From assembly GCA_002238965.1 (NCBI GenBank), contig MPNJ01000006.1:1-64000 (forward strand): a stretch of DNA of 64,000 nt, written 5' to 3'. The notes under the pieces were generated by a model. The model did no database searches and was not told the origin of the DNA. It saw only the letters and a program-made list of their open reading frames with translations. A program made the translations under genes and the position numbers. Shown piece after piece: positions 1-9,729 of the stretch (position 1 is its first letter; every line of letters starts with the position of its first letter). Source of the stretch: Nitrospinae bacterium bin107. Its GTDB lineage: Bacteria; UBA8248.

Positions 1-570
1 CCGCTCGGGCCAGGGGACCCCCGCGACGCGGGGCCGCGACTTGAGCGCAGAGGGGAAGAAAGGCCCTGCGATTCTGGCATAGAGCGGAAGCATGCGCCTT
101 GCGAGCGCCTGAGCTGAAGTCATCTCGGCGCCCCGTATCCGCCTCGCGCGGGCCATCCGGCGGCCCAGCAGCCAGAAGGTAACCACGAATGCGGCCACGG
201 CAAGGAGCCCGAGCCAGAGGCCCCGCCATGCGCCCGCGTAAATGGTGGCGAGCAGGCGGCGCCTGATCCGCTCGATCCTGGGGTCGGACGCTATCAGGGA
301 GATGGACTCTATGACCCGCACCCCTTCGTCCCACTCGTAGACCTGGCCCGAGTCGTGTGAATACCCGATGGCAAGCTTGCCCTCGGCGAGGGTTCCGAGA
401 CCCAGGACGCGCCATTCGTGCGCGCTCGTCGTCGTGAAGATGCTCACCGCGGGCGTCAGGACGATGGCGAGTACGAGACCCACGACACCCCAGCGGGCGA
501 GCTGGCCCCACATCCTGGCGTCGTGCAACAGCGTCTGGCCACCGCGCAGGGTGGCGTTTCCGATGGTCAT
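1..570 (-). CDS. traD: TraD-like conjugative coupling protein, N-terminal part (runs off left edge)
   Basis: Type IV coupling proteins are inner-membrane ATPases that dock the relaxosome to the conjugation channel. An uninterrupted 190-codon reading frame starts at an ATG at 570 and continues past base 1. The N-terminus has the TraD layout: a short leader (MTIGNATLRGGQ), a first membrane segment at about residues 28-47, a periplasmic loop of about 60 residues, a second membrane segment at about 118-136, and then the cytoplasmic boundary motif WLLGRR followed by RGAEMTSAQALARR. The last part matches the region that precedes the ATPase domain in TraD/TraG proteins of ICEs. The Walker motifs would lie outside the window. 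A clear ribosome site (AAAAAGGAG) lies 6 nt before the start. The assignment rests on topology and the short N-terminal motifs, so a TraG-type relative is possible. Confidence 0.72.
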   Translation of the reverse strand, partial: MTIGNATLRGGQTLLHDARMWGQLARWGVVGLVLAIVLTPAVSIFTTTSAHEWRVLGLGTLAEGKLAIGYSHDSGQVYEWDEGVRVIESISLIASDPRIERIRRRLLATIYAGAWRGLWLGLLAVAAFVVTFWLLGRRMARARRIRGAEMTSAQALARRMLPLYARIAGPFFPSALKSRPRVAGVPWPER

Positions 571-1130
571 ACGATTCTCCTTTTTCATACTGTCTGCATG
601 GTGGTGCTGCCGGCGTCCTGGCCTCGCGATGCGCCGGAAGTTCTCCCTCCCGGAGAGCACGTCCGCGCGCGCGAAGCGGGAAAGAGCACGGCTGTTATCG
701 CGATGCCTGTGATTTTCCTCTTGTAATCACTTCCGACATCCATTGCGGTGAGGACGAAGACGCGTTCGGCCAACCGATCTCTGGCGAAGGCGCCGAATCA
801 GATCGGAAGCGTCCGTCCGTCCCGATATCGTGGACGATGACGACAGGGACCGATAACTCAATGCCGGACGGCGTGCGAGCAAGGCCTCAATGTTTCGTCT
901 CGATTGATAGTCCAGAAACGTCCCTGTGCGGGATTCGATCGCATTCACATATGCGAATATAATACGTAAATAGATCACTGGCAACAGGTTTTAATAGCTA
1001 GTTTCCTACACATATGTTCCATATACACTCTCACTTGCGATCTGCTACGCAGGGGTATGGCAATAAACGTGAGAAAACGCGATGGGAGAAGACGAGAGAG
1101 AAGCGCTCCGGCGCGAAGCGCCGTTTGCCG
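571..1130. other. Intergenic stretch between traD and integrase fragment
   Basis: There is no well-supported gene here. A minus-strand frame ending at 585, just before the traD ribosome site, encodes a short product with a basic-then-hydrophobic signal-like start (KRKITGIAITAVLF) but little else, and may be a degraded secreted protein. Bases 700-1060 are AT-richer than traD and look like foreign or degenerate DNA. A small inverted repeat, CGGCGC-GAA-GCGCCG (1109-1123), lies just past the stop of the integrase fragment and could be a weak transcription stop, although no clear T-run follows on the minus strand. Confidence 0.4.
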
Positions 1131-1649
1131 TTATGTCCCCTGCATCAGTTCGTCGATGCGGTCGGCGATGTATTGTGCGGGTTCGTGCAGCTGCTTGACG
1201 CTCGAGGCTGCGACATAGCCCTCGGTCACGTCGCCGGGACGGGCGTGGTTCACCGGCCGCTTAGTGAGCGAGCGCGACAGAATTAGTTCGCATTCCGCCA
1301 CCGTGATGAAGGCATTGCGCAGTTCGTGGAACCAGAACCGGGCACCGCCTTTACCGGTGATTTCGCCATAAAATCGCGCAATGTCCACCATGTGTCCGGC
1401 CCCGCTGCTTGGGAATGGAAACACCCAGCTGTCCTTCAGTGCTGCAGGCTCCGCGCCATTCGCTAAGTGCCAATCGAAGATGGCGGAGAGCAATCGGGTG
1501 CTCGGAAGCTCCAGAGGCTCCCCGGTCTTGGTCTCCTCGCCCCCGAGAATGAGCCGCCCCATGTCCACTTGTTCCCGGCGCAGAGATGCGATCTCGTCCC
1601 GGCGCATGCCGGTGTAGATGCCGATCAGGAAGATGTCGCGAATCGCCAA
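1131..1649 (-). pseudogene. Tyrosine recombinase, 3' fragment (catalytic domain only)
   Basis: These 172 codons encode only the C-terminal catalytic domain of a P4-type integrase. The conserved residues can be read in order: Arg in GMRRDE, Lys in EETKTGEP, HELR, NHARPGD and the presumptive nucleophile Tyr in VTEGY. The sequence aligns over its whole length with the end of the intact integrase at 16567-17784 (both contain IRDIFLIGIYTGMRR and end in DRIDELMQG or DRIDELIQG) but is clearly diverged, so this is not a recent duplication. Similarity stops abruptly at about base 1645, where the N-terminal 240 or so residues should begin; the DNA beyond is AT-rich and unrelated. The fragment marks the left boundary of the cargo block and is probably a relic of an earlier island. 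Confidence 0.8.
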
Positions 1650-1761
1650 GCAAATTAATGGAAATTGTATATCAATTGGAGAATGAATCTTCTGAACGGG
1701 AAGAAAATCCCTCTGATCCTAACAATCCACCAGAGCGGGGCAACTCCAATCTTTGGCTGGA

Positions 1762-4700
1762 CTAATCCGAATAGGGTGCGAGTTGCGCTACGCCCGCGAC
1801 AACCAAGACATCGACCACTTGCTGCCAACTGGCCAAGAGCCCGGCATCGACAGCGACAGATCGCATCTCGATCAGCCAGGTTGGCAGCAAGTACGTGCCG
1901 CGGGCGATGCGGACGGGGTCGGCTACCACGAGTTTAGCCACCCAAGGCAGCCCCACACGAACCTGGTCGTCAGGTTCAAGCGCGCGGACGAAACTGATCA
2001 GCCGATCGATACACGTCGCATTGCCCGCTGCGGGTGCCAGCCACCCCTCGACCTCGGATACCAACTCCAAAGGATCCCACCATACGATCGGGCTGTCATC
2101 GACTTCGCGGTAGAGGTAGGGGAGCTCGTCGGTGGTATTGGGGATGAGGGCGGCAAGTGCCATATCACCGAAGTTTGCTCCGGCAAACGGCTTGTGTCCC
2201 GACTGATCGAATTGAAGCACATGGCGGACTACGTTCGGCCAGATTCGTCTCGCAGTAGCAGCGCGGTCTGGTGTTTCTTCCGCTGCTGCAGACAAAGCAC
2301 GGAGCAAGTTGGCGAGCAACGCCGAGTTGTCGGCGTAGGCATCGATGTGTTCGTAGATGGCTGCATCGTTGGCATCTCTGGCCAGCGTCAATAGGGCTCG
2401 TGCGCTCACGAGAGTGTGCGACCCACGAGAATCCAGGTCGTGGTGCTCGCTGTTGAGCAGAGACCGCCGTTGAGCGGCAAGGAGAGTCAACAGGAGCTCC
2501 CGGGCCTTCGAGGACACGCAGATATTTGCCATGGCTGCCGGTGCGAGTGCTCGTATGGCTGCGTCGAGTTGGGACACCCGGACCGAGTCGTCAGCAGTCC
2601 TGGCGAGCGATTCGGTGACAGGTTCCTTGAGTGTTAGGATCCTGCGTCGTCCGGTTTCGAGATCTCTGGCGCCGAGTACGCAGGAACGCATCGTTTCGAC
2701 GGCGATTCGCCATCCCAGATCATGATGACAGAGCCCTTCCTCCACACACGGCGTCTTCCAGACATGATCCAAGCCACGTGCAAGGTGAAGCCGTACTTCG
2801 TACGCCACAGCTCGCGCAAGGTTGACGCCGGCACGAACGGCGCGCTCAAAAGTCGTCGATTCGTCTTTTTTGTCGACCACGGTGCGAAGTTGCGCGGCAA
2901 CGGGCAAAAGCAGCAAAGGGAGGGCCCGTGCCGCGCTGCGGTCGGCGCCCTGTTCGTAGAATGTGTCTTCGAACTCGTACTGTCGTGGCCACGCCCCGCC
3001 CTCTCCAATCTGAAGCACGATCCCAGCTGCGAAGGAAAGCGTGTCATCTTGGAGGCTGACACCCTCCACGAAGTGCGCTTCGAGCGCCGCCGCTGCAACC
3101 AAGGCGGACGCGTCCCAATGATCATGGGCTCCCAGAGACGGTGGGTTCTCAATCTGTTTCTGCAAGCTGGCTATGTCGGCTACCAACTCATCGCGTCCGA
3201 TGGCTTCGAGCCCCCCCTTTCTGGGCTCGATGTGATAGCGAGCAACTAACCGTATCGCCTCCCTCGTGCGTTCCTGATCCTCATTGTTTTCCTGTAACAC
3301 CTTCACGACGTCGTCCGGTGGAGTTGTATCGATATAAAAGCCCTCATCCGTCTGATGCGCCTGGTACCTTTTACGGTCTAGACTGCTCGCCCAGGCACGC
3401 GCCTGAACTACTAACTCATGTTCCGTAACTCCTGCACGAGGCTCCGACTCCGTAGGCTCGTGATCTCGTGCCGGCTCGACGAGACGACGCGCGTTGAGAA
3501 TGAGAGTCTCGCCGAGCGCACGTAGCTCTGCGATGCGTTCGCCGTTAGCATGTAGGACCATGAACATGGCTGCCTCTCGGAGCGACCAGTTCCGGCGCTC
3601 TGGCGCCACGAGCCCCTTGGAATTGGCCGCGAGTCCGCTCACCTCATTTACGACTCGTGCGAACTCTTGGAGCCAGATGAACGGCTCAGTGAAGTAGGTG
3701 TCAAGAAGATGATCCGCGTCCTCAAGATGCCGTACGAGGAGCCCGACGATAATCCCGACCATCGCGAGATTTTCGCAGCCATCCAATAGTATCGGGATCA
3801 GGGTCCCGACCGGAACGCCGTTGTCGATCAGACGGTCGCACACCCGCTCCAGGGCCTGTAACGCGCTGAAGCATGGATACGGTCCAACTGCGTTGCCTCG
3901 GTACCAGCGCCAAACGTGATCGTCGCCGAAGTAGAGTTGGCGCTCACCAGCTATGTTGAGTTCGTTCTCGTATGGGCCGATAGTGTTCGATTGGAGTGGT
4001 TGTTGTGCCTGATCCAGATCAGCAAGCGTGCGTGACCGAATGCGCGCGGCGTTATTGAGCAAGCGGTTAAGTACCCTGACACCGTTACGGAAGTCACTCT
4101 GAAACAGCGGCAGGAACGGACCGCGGTCCCACGCAGCGACAAAGCTCCGCGCACGGTGAGGACGTACCCCGTCCTCGTGGATATCGAATTCACCGACTTC
4201 GTACTCGTCGTCCAGGTAGTACGCCTCGGTCAGTTCGGCCAGAAGCCCGCGGCGGCCGCTGGCGAGCGCTCGACTGGTGAATAACTCGTCAACGGCAGGA
4301 GCGAGCCACGACGGTGCGTCCTTAGCGACTCGAGTCAGGATCGCCTCACCGTCGTCACCAAGGTCAGGGCCCAGCAGTGCTAGCAGTTCAAGAACGACCT
4401 CGTCTTTGATCTCCCGGGGCACCTCAGGTCGCTGTCGGGGGCGCCGGCCATCGTAGCCGATTTCCGTAAGTAGCACTCCGTGCCTCTCAACGAACTGACG
4501 CTCATGCTCGATTTCTTCCGGCGTGCGCGCAGCACGCGCTGTAGCGACGGCCTCACGTTGTTCGGCGAGGTGTCGGTCCCCCGCCGCACACACTTCGACG
4601 AGACGCTGGCGAAGCAGGATGCGCAACGGGTGCCCTGCGGCAGTATCCGCAATGACATGTCCGCGTAGCCAGGCGCGCAAGATGCCTTCCGTGTGTTTGC

Positions 4701-6966
4701 CAGACCGCCATGGGGAGGGGGCTTCAAGCAAAAGAGCGATGATCGGCTCCACGGCGATGACATCGACGACTCCGTTTTCGTCGCAGAGTCGCTGATCAAC
4801 CAGGCGAGCCAGCCGCCGAAGACCAGCGCCATCGTCAGCGAGCAGTTCGGGCCACGAGTCCCGGAGCAGCGCTTCGGGATTCGCAAGCTTGAGTAATGCT
4901 TCACCGGGCACGTCACCCCAGCGACTTTCATGCTCGGCACCGAGCGCGTCGAAAGATGCCTGCAGCGCAGCGAACCTGCCCTTCAATGGCATCGTGGAAG
5001 TGTCGGGTCGCCCCAGCCATGCCTGACAGGCTAAACGTGCCGCCGCGAGCGACCAACGTGGTGCTCCCGCCCGGAGGAGTCTCGAAGCAGGGTCGTCACT
5101 TGCCAGGAGAAGACGCGCGACCACGTAGCGGCGAACCTCGTCGTGCGCGAACTCGGGACCGATCATATGCGGAGCTACAGGCGAAGTTCGCAGCAATCCG
5201 TCGCGACGCAGTCCAACGAGGGCAGCGGGATCGATCCCGTTGATGACATTGAGGCGTTCGCCCTCGCCAAGCTCCAGTTCGGCAAGTCTCAGGAGCGCCG
5301 TCTCTCTCGCGTCCGGGAATCCCCTGTCCGACATTTCCCGCCGCCGAACGAGCCCGTACCACACCTCGTTCATTGCGTCTGCGTCAGTCAGCGGAGTGCC
5401 GGAAATTTGACCGCGAACGAGCAGATCCACCACGATAAGCCGACGGAGAAGTTCGCGCGACCGCGGATTGGCATTGAGCCGCTCCAACTCCGAAAAGGTC
5501 CCGACTATCTCGTCTATCTCCGAGTCGTCGAGCGGAGGTACTGGATACTCCACGACAGCGGTATCGAAGCGCTCGCTGAGAACGTCGAGCACAACCTGCT
5601 TGCTGTCGGTTGAGGTCACTGCGACCACTTTGACGCCGCTACCTTGGGCAGCATCAACTAGATAACGAAATACATCGTATTTGTCTTCAGTGACCGCGTC
5701 CGCTCCGTCAACAACGAGCACACGTTGCGGTGCGCTTAGTTCGGACAGAAGTGTCGACAGAGGGTGGGCCAGCATTCCTTCAAATGTAATCGCGAGGCAT
5801 GGGATTTGGCGCAGATCGATGCACAACGCCTGTAAGTCACCCGGCTTGGTATCGACCGCAGCGCAAAGCCCCAACACTGCAAGCGCGCTCTTACCTACAC
5901 CGGACTCCCCGGTGACGACCACCGCCTCAGCACCCGATACGGTCTTGAGCAATTCCATAGCGGCGGCGCTTCGATCCAAGCACACAGAGCGGTCACCATC
6001 GCTCGAGGTGATCTCGGAACGGACGGATTCGCACGTCCGTCGATGTATGCTGTCAAGTGTCTGCCAGCCATCCTGATGACTTCGTGTCGTGGGGTCGAGC
6101 AGCGTATGCGAGTCGCGTCGCAACATCTTGAGGTCTACTCGCGCGGCTCTCGGTGAATAATCACTGGCAAGGGTGACCAGCCGGTCGCGAAGCCGTGACG
6201 CTGTCGAGAGATCAGAGTTTCGCGCTACCTGCGTGAGGCTGTTCACCACGCCGGACCAATCCGTCTCGTCGGGCGACTCAAGACGCGGCATAGCCACCGT
6301 GAGTTTCGACAGCAATTGCCATGTGCGCCTTTCGACCAGTGCTGTATCGCCTTTCACTACACCAAGCTCGTGCAGTGCGCCTTCCACGAGCTTCTGGAGC
6401 TGATCGAGCCTGCCTCGGAGGGCAGCATCGAACTTGCCCGGTGTCTGGACCAGCTTGAAGAAACCGGGTGCGTCCATCTGCCCTTCGGCAATGTAAGCGA
6501 GCTTGGCTAGTTGCTCGGCGTTAGTTTGTGGTCCGGCGACGACGAGGACCAACCGGCGTTCCGGTCCGTCCGCAGGAACATCGATCACGGTACGGACAAA
6601 CTGTCGGATGAGCTTCCGGGTCGGCTCATCGCTCACTACCAGATTCGGTGAACGCCGAACCCCGAGCGTAAGCACCAACGATGGCTGCAATGCGTCAGGG
6701 CGGGCTGCGCTCACGACGAGATCGTCTACAGGATGGTCCGGGGCCTGTTGGAACGCGACACTCACGATCCGCGCACCGTCTCCGAGTTCGGGGGTATTGT
6801 CGCCGACGAGCATGCGAGTGAGGTACAGGACCGCCACCTTCCGTTCGAAGGTCACGCCCCCGCCGCCGGTTGCGTAGGGGCTCACGCCCTGCTGTAACGG
6901 CGCCGCGCCAACACCAGCGCCACTCGGCCCAGGTCTGTTCGCATCCTCTGTGATGTCTTTGCTCAT
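1762..6966 (-). CDS. Giant P-loop NTPase with N-terminal nuclease-like domain (putative STAND-type defence protein)
   Basis: This is a 1734-residue protein. The N-terminal ~130 residues contain a GGGGVTFERK start, FQQAPDHPVDDLVV (about 72-85) and LGVRRSPNLVVSDE (101-114). This layout matches the amino-terminal domain of long actinobacterial ATP-binding proteins and resembles a PD-(D/E)XK fold in which the usual (E/Q)xK is replaced by VRR. A P-loop follows (VVVTGESGVGKSAL, 350-362), then a Walker B-like stretch (QRVLVVDGAD, 414-423) and VKVVAVTSTDS as a possible sensor strand. The remaining ~1250 residues are leucine- and arginine-rich helical sequence with no recognised domain, as in STAND/NACHT sensors. 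ATG 6966 (MSKDITED) was chosen because the conserved domain begins soon after it; upstream in-frame GTG 7056 and ATG 7014 lack ribosome sites. The gene is monocistronic in a defence-rich island. A nucleic-acid- or phage-protein-sensing abortive function is inferred, not shown. Confidence 0.65.
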   Translation of the reverse strand: MSKDITEDANRPGPSGAGVGAAPLQQGVSPYATGGGGVTFERKVAVLYLTRMLVGDNTPELGDGARIVSVAFQQAPDHPVDDLVVSAARPDALQPSLVLTLGVRRSPNLVVSDEPTRKLIRQFVRTVIDVPADGPERRLVLVVAGPQTNAEQLAKLAYIAEGQMDAPGFFKLVQTPGKFDAALRGRLDQLQKLVEGALHELGVVKGDTALVERRTWQLLSKLTVAMPRLESPDETDWSGVVNSLTQVARNSDLSTASRLRDRLVTLASDYSPRAARVDLKMLRRDSHTLLDPTTRSHQDGWQTLDSIHRRTCESVRSEITSSDGDRSVCLDRSAAAMELLKTVSGAEAVVVTGESGVGKSALAVLGLCAAVDTKPGDLQALCIDLRQIPCLAITFEGMLAHPLSTLLSELSAPQRVLVVDGADAVTEDKYDVFRYLVDAAQGSGVKVVAVTSTDSKQVVLDVLSERFDTAVVEYPVPPLDDSEIDEIVGTFSELERLNANPRSRELLRRLIVVDLLVRGQISGTPLTDADAMNEVWYGLVRRREMSDRGFPDARETALLRLAELELGEGERLNVINGIDPAALVGLRRDGLLRTSPVAPHMIGPEFAHDEVRRYVVARLLLASDDPASRLLRAGAPRWSLAAARLACQAWLGRPDTSTMPLKGRFAALQASFDALGAEHESRWGDVPGEALLKLANPEALLRDSWPELLADDGAGLRRLARLVDQRLCDENGVVDVIAVEPIIALLLEAPSPWRSGKHTEGILRAWLRGHVIADTAAGHPLRILLRQRLVEVCAAGDRHLAEQREAVATARAARTPEEIEHERQFVERHGVLLTEIGYDGRRPRQRPEVPREIKDEVVLELLALLGPDLGDDGEAILTRVAKDAPSWLAPAVDELFTSRALASGRRGLLAELTEAYYLDDEYEVGEFDIHEDGVRPHRARSFVAAWDRGPFLPLFQSDFRNGVRVLNRLLNNAARIRSRTLADLDQAQQPLQSNTIGPYENELNIAGERQLYFGDDHVWRWYRGNAVGPYPCFSALQALERVCDRLIDNGVPVGTLIPILLDGCENLAMVGIIVGLLVRHLEDADHLLDTYFTEPFIWLQEFARVVNEVSGLAANSKGLVAPERRNWSLREAAMFMVLHANGERIAELRALGETLILNARRLVEPARDHEPTESEPRAGVTEHELVVQARAWASSLDRKRYQAHQTDEGFYIDTTPPDDVVKVLQENNEDQERTREAIRLVARYHIEPRKGGLEAIGRDELVADIASLQKQIENPPSLGAHDHWDASALVAAAALEAHFVEGVSLQDDTLSFAAGIVLQIGEGGAWPRQYEFEDTFYEQGADRSAARALPLLLLPVAAQLRTVVDKKDESTTFERAVRAGVNLARAVAYEVRLHLARGLDHVWKTPCVEEGLCHHDLGWRIAVETMRSCVLGARDLETGRRRILTLKEPVTESLARTADDSVRVSQLDAAIRALAPAAMANICVSSKARELLLTLLAAQRRSLLNSEHHDLDSRGSHTLVSARALLTLARDANDAAIYEHIDAYADNSALLANLLRALSAAAEETPDRAATARRIWPNVVRHVLQFDQSGHKPFAGANFGDMALAALIPNTTDELPYLYREVDDSPIVWWDPLELVSEVEGWLAPAAGNATCIDRLISFVRALEPDDQVRVGLPWVAKLVVADPVRIARGTYLLPTWLIEMRSVAVDAGLLASWQQVVDVLVVAGVAQLAPYSD

Positions 6967-7276
6967 CTCAACGGATCCATTTCTTGCGCATCTATATGAA
7001 GAAACTATTGACATTGAGAAAGGGCGGTGATGTTGCACAAGCTTACCGCAATTCACTACGTATTCGGCAATGATATTTATTGGACTTATATAATTAACTT
7101 GATGAGATGGTGGGGTTATTTCAATTTATCGTTTATTTGCTGCTAGAGTCTAACTGCTTTGGCAATATTATCGTCAGTAATTTCCAATAAATGTGTTTGT
7201 CACTTTATCCAAGCCAGAACATCAGTGTTTGTTGTTGGTGGTCGTTTCGGCGGTTTTCTTACCATCCCACATCCTC

Positions 7277-7642
7277 CTATGGTTTCCATCCATGCTGGTC
7301 AAGGATATCCATCAGATAATTCAGCAACTCAGCGTTGGACTCATGCGCCTCGATAATAAGCGTTTCCCTTCTTTTGGGGTTCGTCAACACCTTGCGCTTT
7401 GCCTTGAGCCTTTTCCGGCCTATGGGCTGCATCACAGGAGTGATTATATTTCTTTGGGCTTCACGCATTCTATCAAGGGTATTTGTAGCTGCTTCAAGAC
7501 GGTCCCAATGGGCATGGCGGGCGTCAGCCATTAATTCGGCATGTACTGCATGTATTCTCCCTGCTAGTTCCATGGTCTTAGCAAACTGCCTTAAAGGACG
7601 CATGGAGCGTTCTATTCGTTCTAGTGTGTTGTTTATGCTCAT
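7277..7642 (-). CDS. Hypothetical helical protein, 121 aa
   Basis: A small, mostly helical, charged protein (MSINNTLERIERSMRPL) rich in Glu, Arg, Lys and Leu, which may form a coiled coil in its first 75 residues. It has a good ribosome site (AAGGAAG, about 7 nt before ATG 7642). The middle is basic (IGRKRLKAKRKVLTNPKRRE), which could bind nucleic acid. No family was recognised. It lies on the same strand as the giant NTPase but about 310 bp upstream of it, across an AT-rich intergenic stretch, so co-transcription is uncertain. Confidence 0.5.
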   Translation of the reverse strand: MSINNTLERIERSMRPLRQFAKTMELAGRIHAVHAELMADARHAHWDRLEAATNTLDRMREAQRNIITPVMQPIGRKRLKAKRKVLTNPKRRETLIIEAHESNAELLNYLMDILDQHGWKP

Positions 7643-7809
7643 TTTCGCGCTTCCTTATTTACGGGCGTAGAAGTCCCTGAGAAGCGCTTGGCAAGAAATA
7701 TCAAGGTGGGGTACGTTCCAGATACTTCTTTTGGTTCGTATCCTACGCCCTCGGCTGCCACCGGGGGCCGCTTCATTTCTATAACCCTTATATCACATTT
7801 CTCCTTGTG

Positions 7810-8301
7810 TCACTTACCTATATGAATCCCCTTATCGGGTGGCCGCCCCAAGAGCCATGAGACCGCACGGGCCAACGAGGCGCCGTGTAGGGTGTCGATG
7901 GGGGCGGCTGTAGGAAGGAAAACCAGATCGCTATTTCCCACAAAAATGCGCATGGACAAACGAACCTCTGGAATATCGCACAGGTCTTGTGAGCATATTA
8001 TCTTTTCTATCTTAGTATTCTATTTCGGATAGGCCCCCCGAAATTCCCTGAGCTGAAACTCCTCCTTAAATTTATTTCTAACATCCGCCTCAGATTTTCC
8101 TGGTTTAAGGGAATAAACTTCGCCGCGCACAACGATACTCTTCTTGTTCCTCCATTTGATGGTGTGTTTAGCCACTCCAAAACATCGGCTTCTGCCACCG
8201 ACACGGTTCGCGCCAGTTAACACAATGTGGCAAGGTTTCCCCTTAGTTTGCTTTTCGCATTCCGCTATTGCCGCCGCTTTTCCTTTCTTTCGTATCTTCT
8301 C
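7810..8301 (-). pseudogene. Possible degraded gene interrupted by an amber codon
   Basis: One reading frame stays open from just after a TGA at 8302 to a TGA at 7810 except for a single TAG at 8020-8022. The upstream part (HIVLTGANRVGGRSRCFGVA and onward, with GEVYSLKPGKSEADV) and the downstream part (MRIFVGNSDLVFLPTAAP and onward) both have protein-like composition. The upstream part has no ATG; GTG 8223 is the first plausible start. Better-placed ATGs at 8305 and near 8314 lie in other frames, next to a ribosome-site-like GGAG, which suggests a frameshift in the A-rich run around 8280-8295. It may be a decayed gene or two unrelated small ORFs. No family was recognised. Confidence 0.3.
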
Positions 8302-9009
8302 TCATGGTGGCGCATCTCCTGTGTGCTGAATGACCGGTCTTTAGACAACCCAATTTCAGCAGGATGCGCCGCCTTCTGAGACTGTGAAAGTATTAGACCC
8401 TCACAGACCCCGGAACGGGGTTCGCTTACGCTTGCAGCCGGGCAGGCCGATGGCCGGACATGTCTTCAACCAGGGGAGCAGCAACATCGCAGAACCGGGA
8501 GAGAAACGCCTCGGCAGCCGTTCAGTTCGGGGTCGCGGTCGAGTCTTCGAGGAATCGGCGTAAAGTTCACACGCCATTCGCCCCCAGACGCTGTTTTTAC
8601 AGACAATACTCCGCAAATGCAGCTTCTTTAAAACCACGATCACTTAGAAGTGTATGTTGGTTTCATCTTAGAGTGCGATGATCGAGTCAACTGCTCGATT
8701 GGTTCCTGACGCGCTCTCGAACATGAATGCTACGCCGATGTCTCACCAAAACTTCAACCGCATTAGCGCCTAAAATGCTATATATCGAGGCTTAATTACC
8801 TTCCATGTACGCAACCGAGAAATCGTCGTCTGTGCCCATATTCCGCAGTTTGCCACTGAATCATCAATCGTTGTGAGTTTTAACCTGTAGAACTCACATT
8901 TCTCACGAGTGAATTTCTCGTGGCGGCGACGCGAGTAGAACAGCGACGGCAGCGGTCAGGCCGGTAAATTTCGATGAATTTGTGTGAGTAGCACGAGGGC
9001 TACAGTTTG
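8302..9009. other. Intergenic stretch, no supported gene
   Basis: About 700 bases with several short overlapping frames but none with a ribosome site and protein-like composition together. A minus-strand stretch near 8420-8580 reads like decayed coding sequence (for example AAEAFLSRFCDVAAPLVED) but is broken by stops. Bases 8650-9000 are AT-rich and lie downstream of the nuclease gene. Confidence 0.4.
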
Positions 9010-9729
9010 TTATGAGCAGTCATGCCAAGAATGAAATATTCGAATCCCTTGTGCATGTCCTTTGCCGTGTGGCCATTGGAACTTACGATTATGGGTGGTG
9101 ACATGTAATTCCTCTGCCAATGGATGAGCATCACCGCCAGGAATGACTTCCAACGACGATGGCTGCCCAAGCCGTTCGTAGTAAGGCTCGCTTGCCAGGA
9201 TTGGGTTCAACTTGGCCGATAAGGTATAGCCGTGCCGCACATAGGCCAACATCATGCCCTCTTGCATGGCCCAACCGTAATCACCCTCAATGAAGCGGGA
9301 CAAACCTTTGTTGCAATAGTTCGTCGTAACGGGATGCGACGTGCCGACCAATTTGCATTCCACAAAAAGTGCGTCATGAGTTGACAACACTAGCGTTTCA
9401 TCACGGACGAGTTCAAATACGAGATCGGGTTTCTTGGCGGGATGACTGCCATCAAAGTTCGTGAACTCTGGTGCTCGCCAGACTTTTCGAAACAACCGTT
9501 CATCAAACCCTGGGATTTCGCCTTTTTGTCGGAGTCGATTCTCAAGGATCGAATGCAGGTGCCGGGTGACATCATCTTCATGAGCGGTCCCGAGGACAAA
9601 ACCCGATGCACGCAGCAATACAAATGCGCGGCAGATGGCGTTATGGGTGATCAAAAGAACCGCATCATCAATTGGTGGGTGTGGTAGCTGATAGTCAATG
9701 CCATCGGCGAAGAATCCCGCATTATTCAT
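9010..9729 (-). CDS. PD-(D/E)XK nuclease, third gene of the LexA-MTase-nuclease operon
   Basis: A 239-residue protein with a clear restriction-endonuclease-fold signature: KKPDLVFEL (Asp102), a 20-residue spacer, then the strand LFVECKLVG (Glu124, Lys126), preceded by a helix (HLHSILENRL, about 58-66). This D...ExK pattern is typical of type II restriction enzymes, so double-strand DNA cleavage is expected, with the target protected by the adjacent methyltransferase. The chosen start, ATG 9729, overlaps the methyltransferase stop as ATGA, implying translational coupling. An in-frame ATG at 9801 would give 263 residues but would need a 76-bp overlap. No specificity domain was recognised. Expression should follow the LexA-type repressor at the head of the operon. 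Confidence 0.75.
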   Translation of the reverse strand: MNNAGFFADGIDYQLPHPPIDDAVLLITHNAICRAFVLLRASGFVLGTAHEDDVTRHLHSILENRLRQKGEIPGFDERLFRKVWRAPEFTNFDGSHPAKKPDLVFELVRDETLVLSTHDALFVECKLVGTSHPVTTNYCNKGLSRFIEGDYGWAMQEGMMLAYVRHGYTLSAKLNPILASEPYYERLGQPSSLEVIPGGDAHPLAEELHVTTHNRKFQWPHGKGHAQGIRIFHSWHDCS

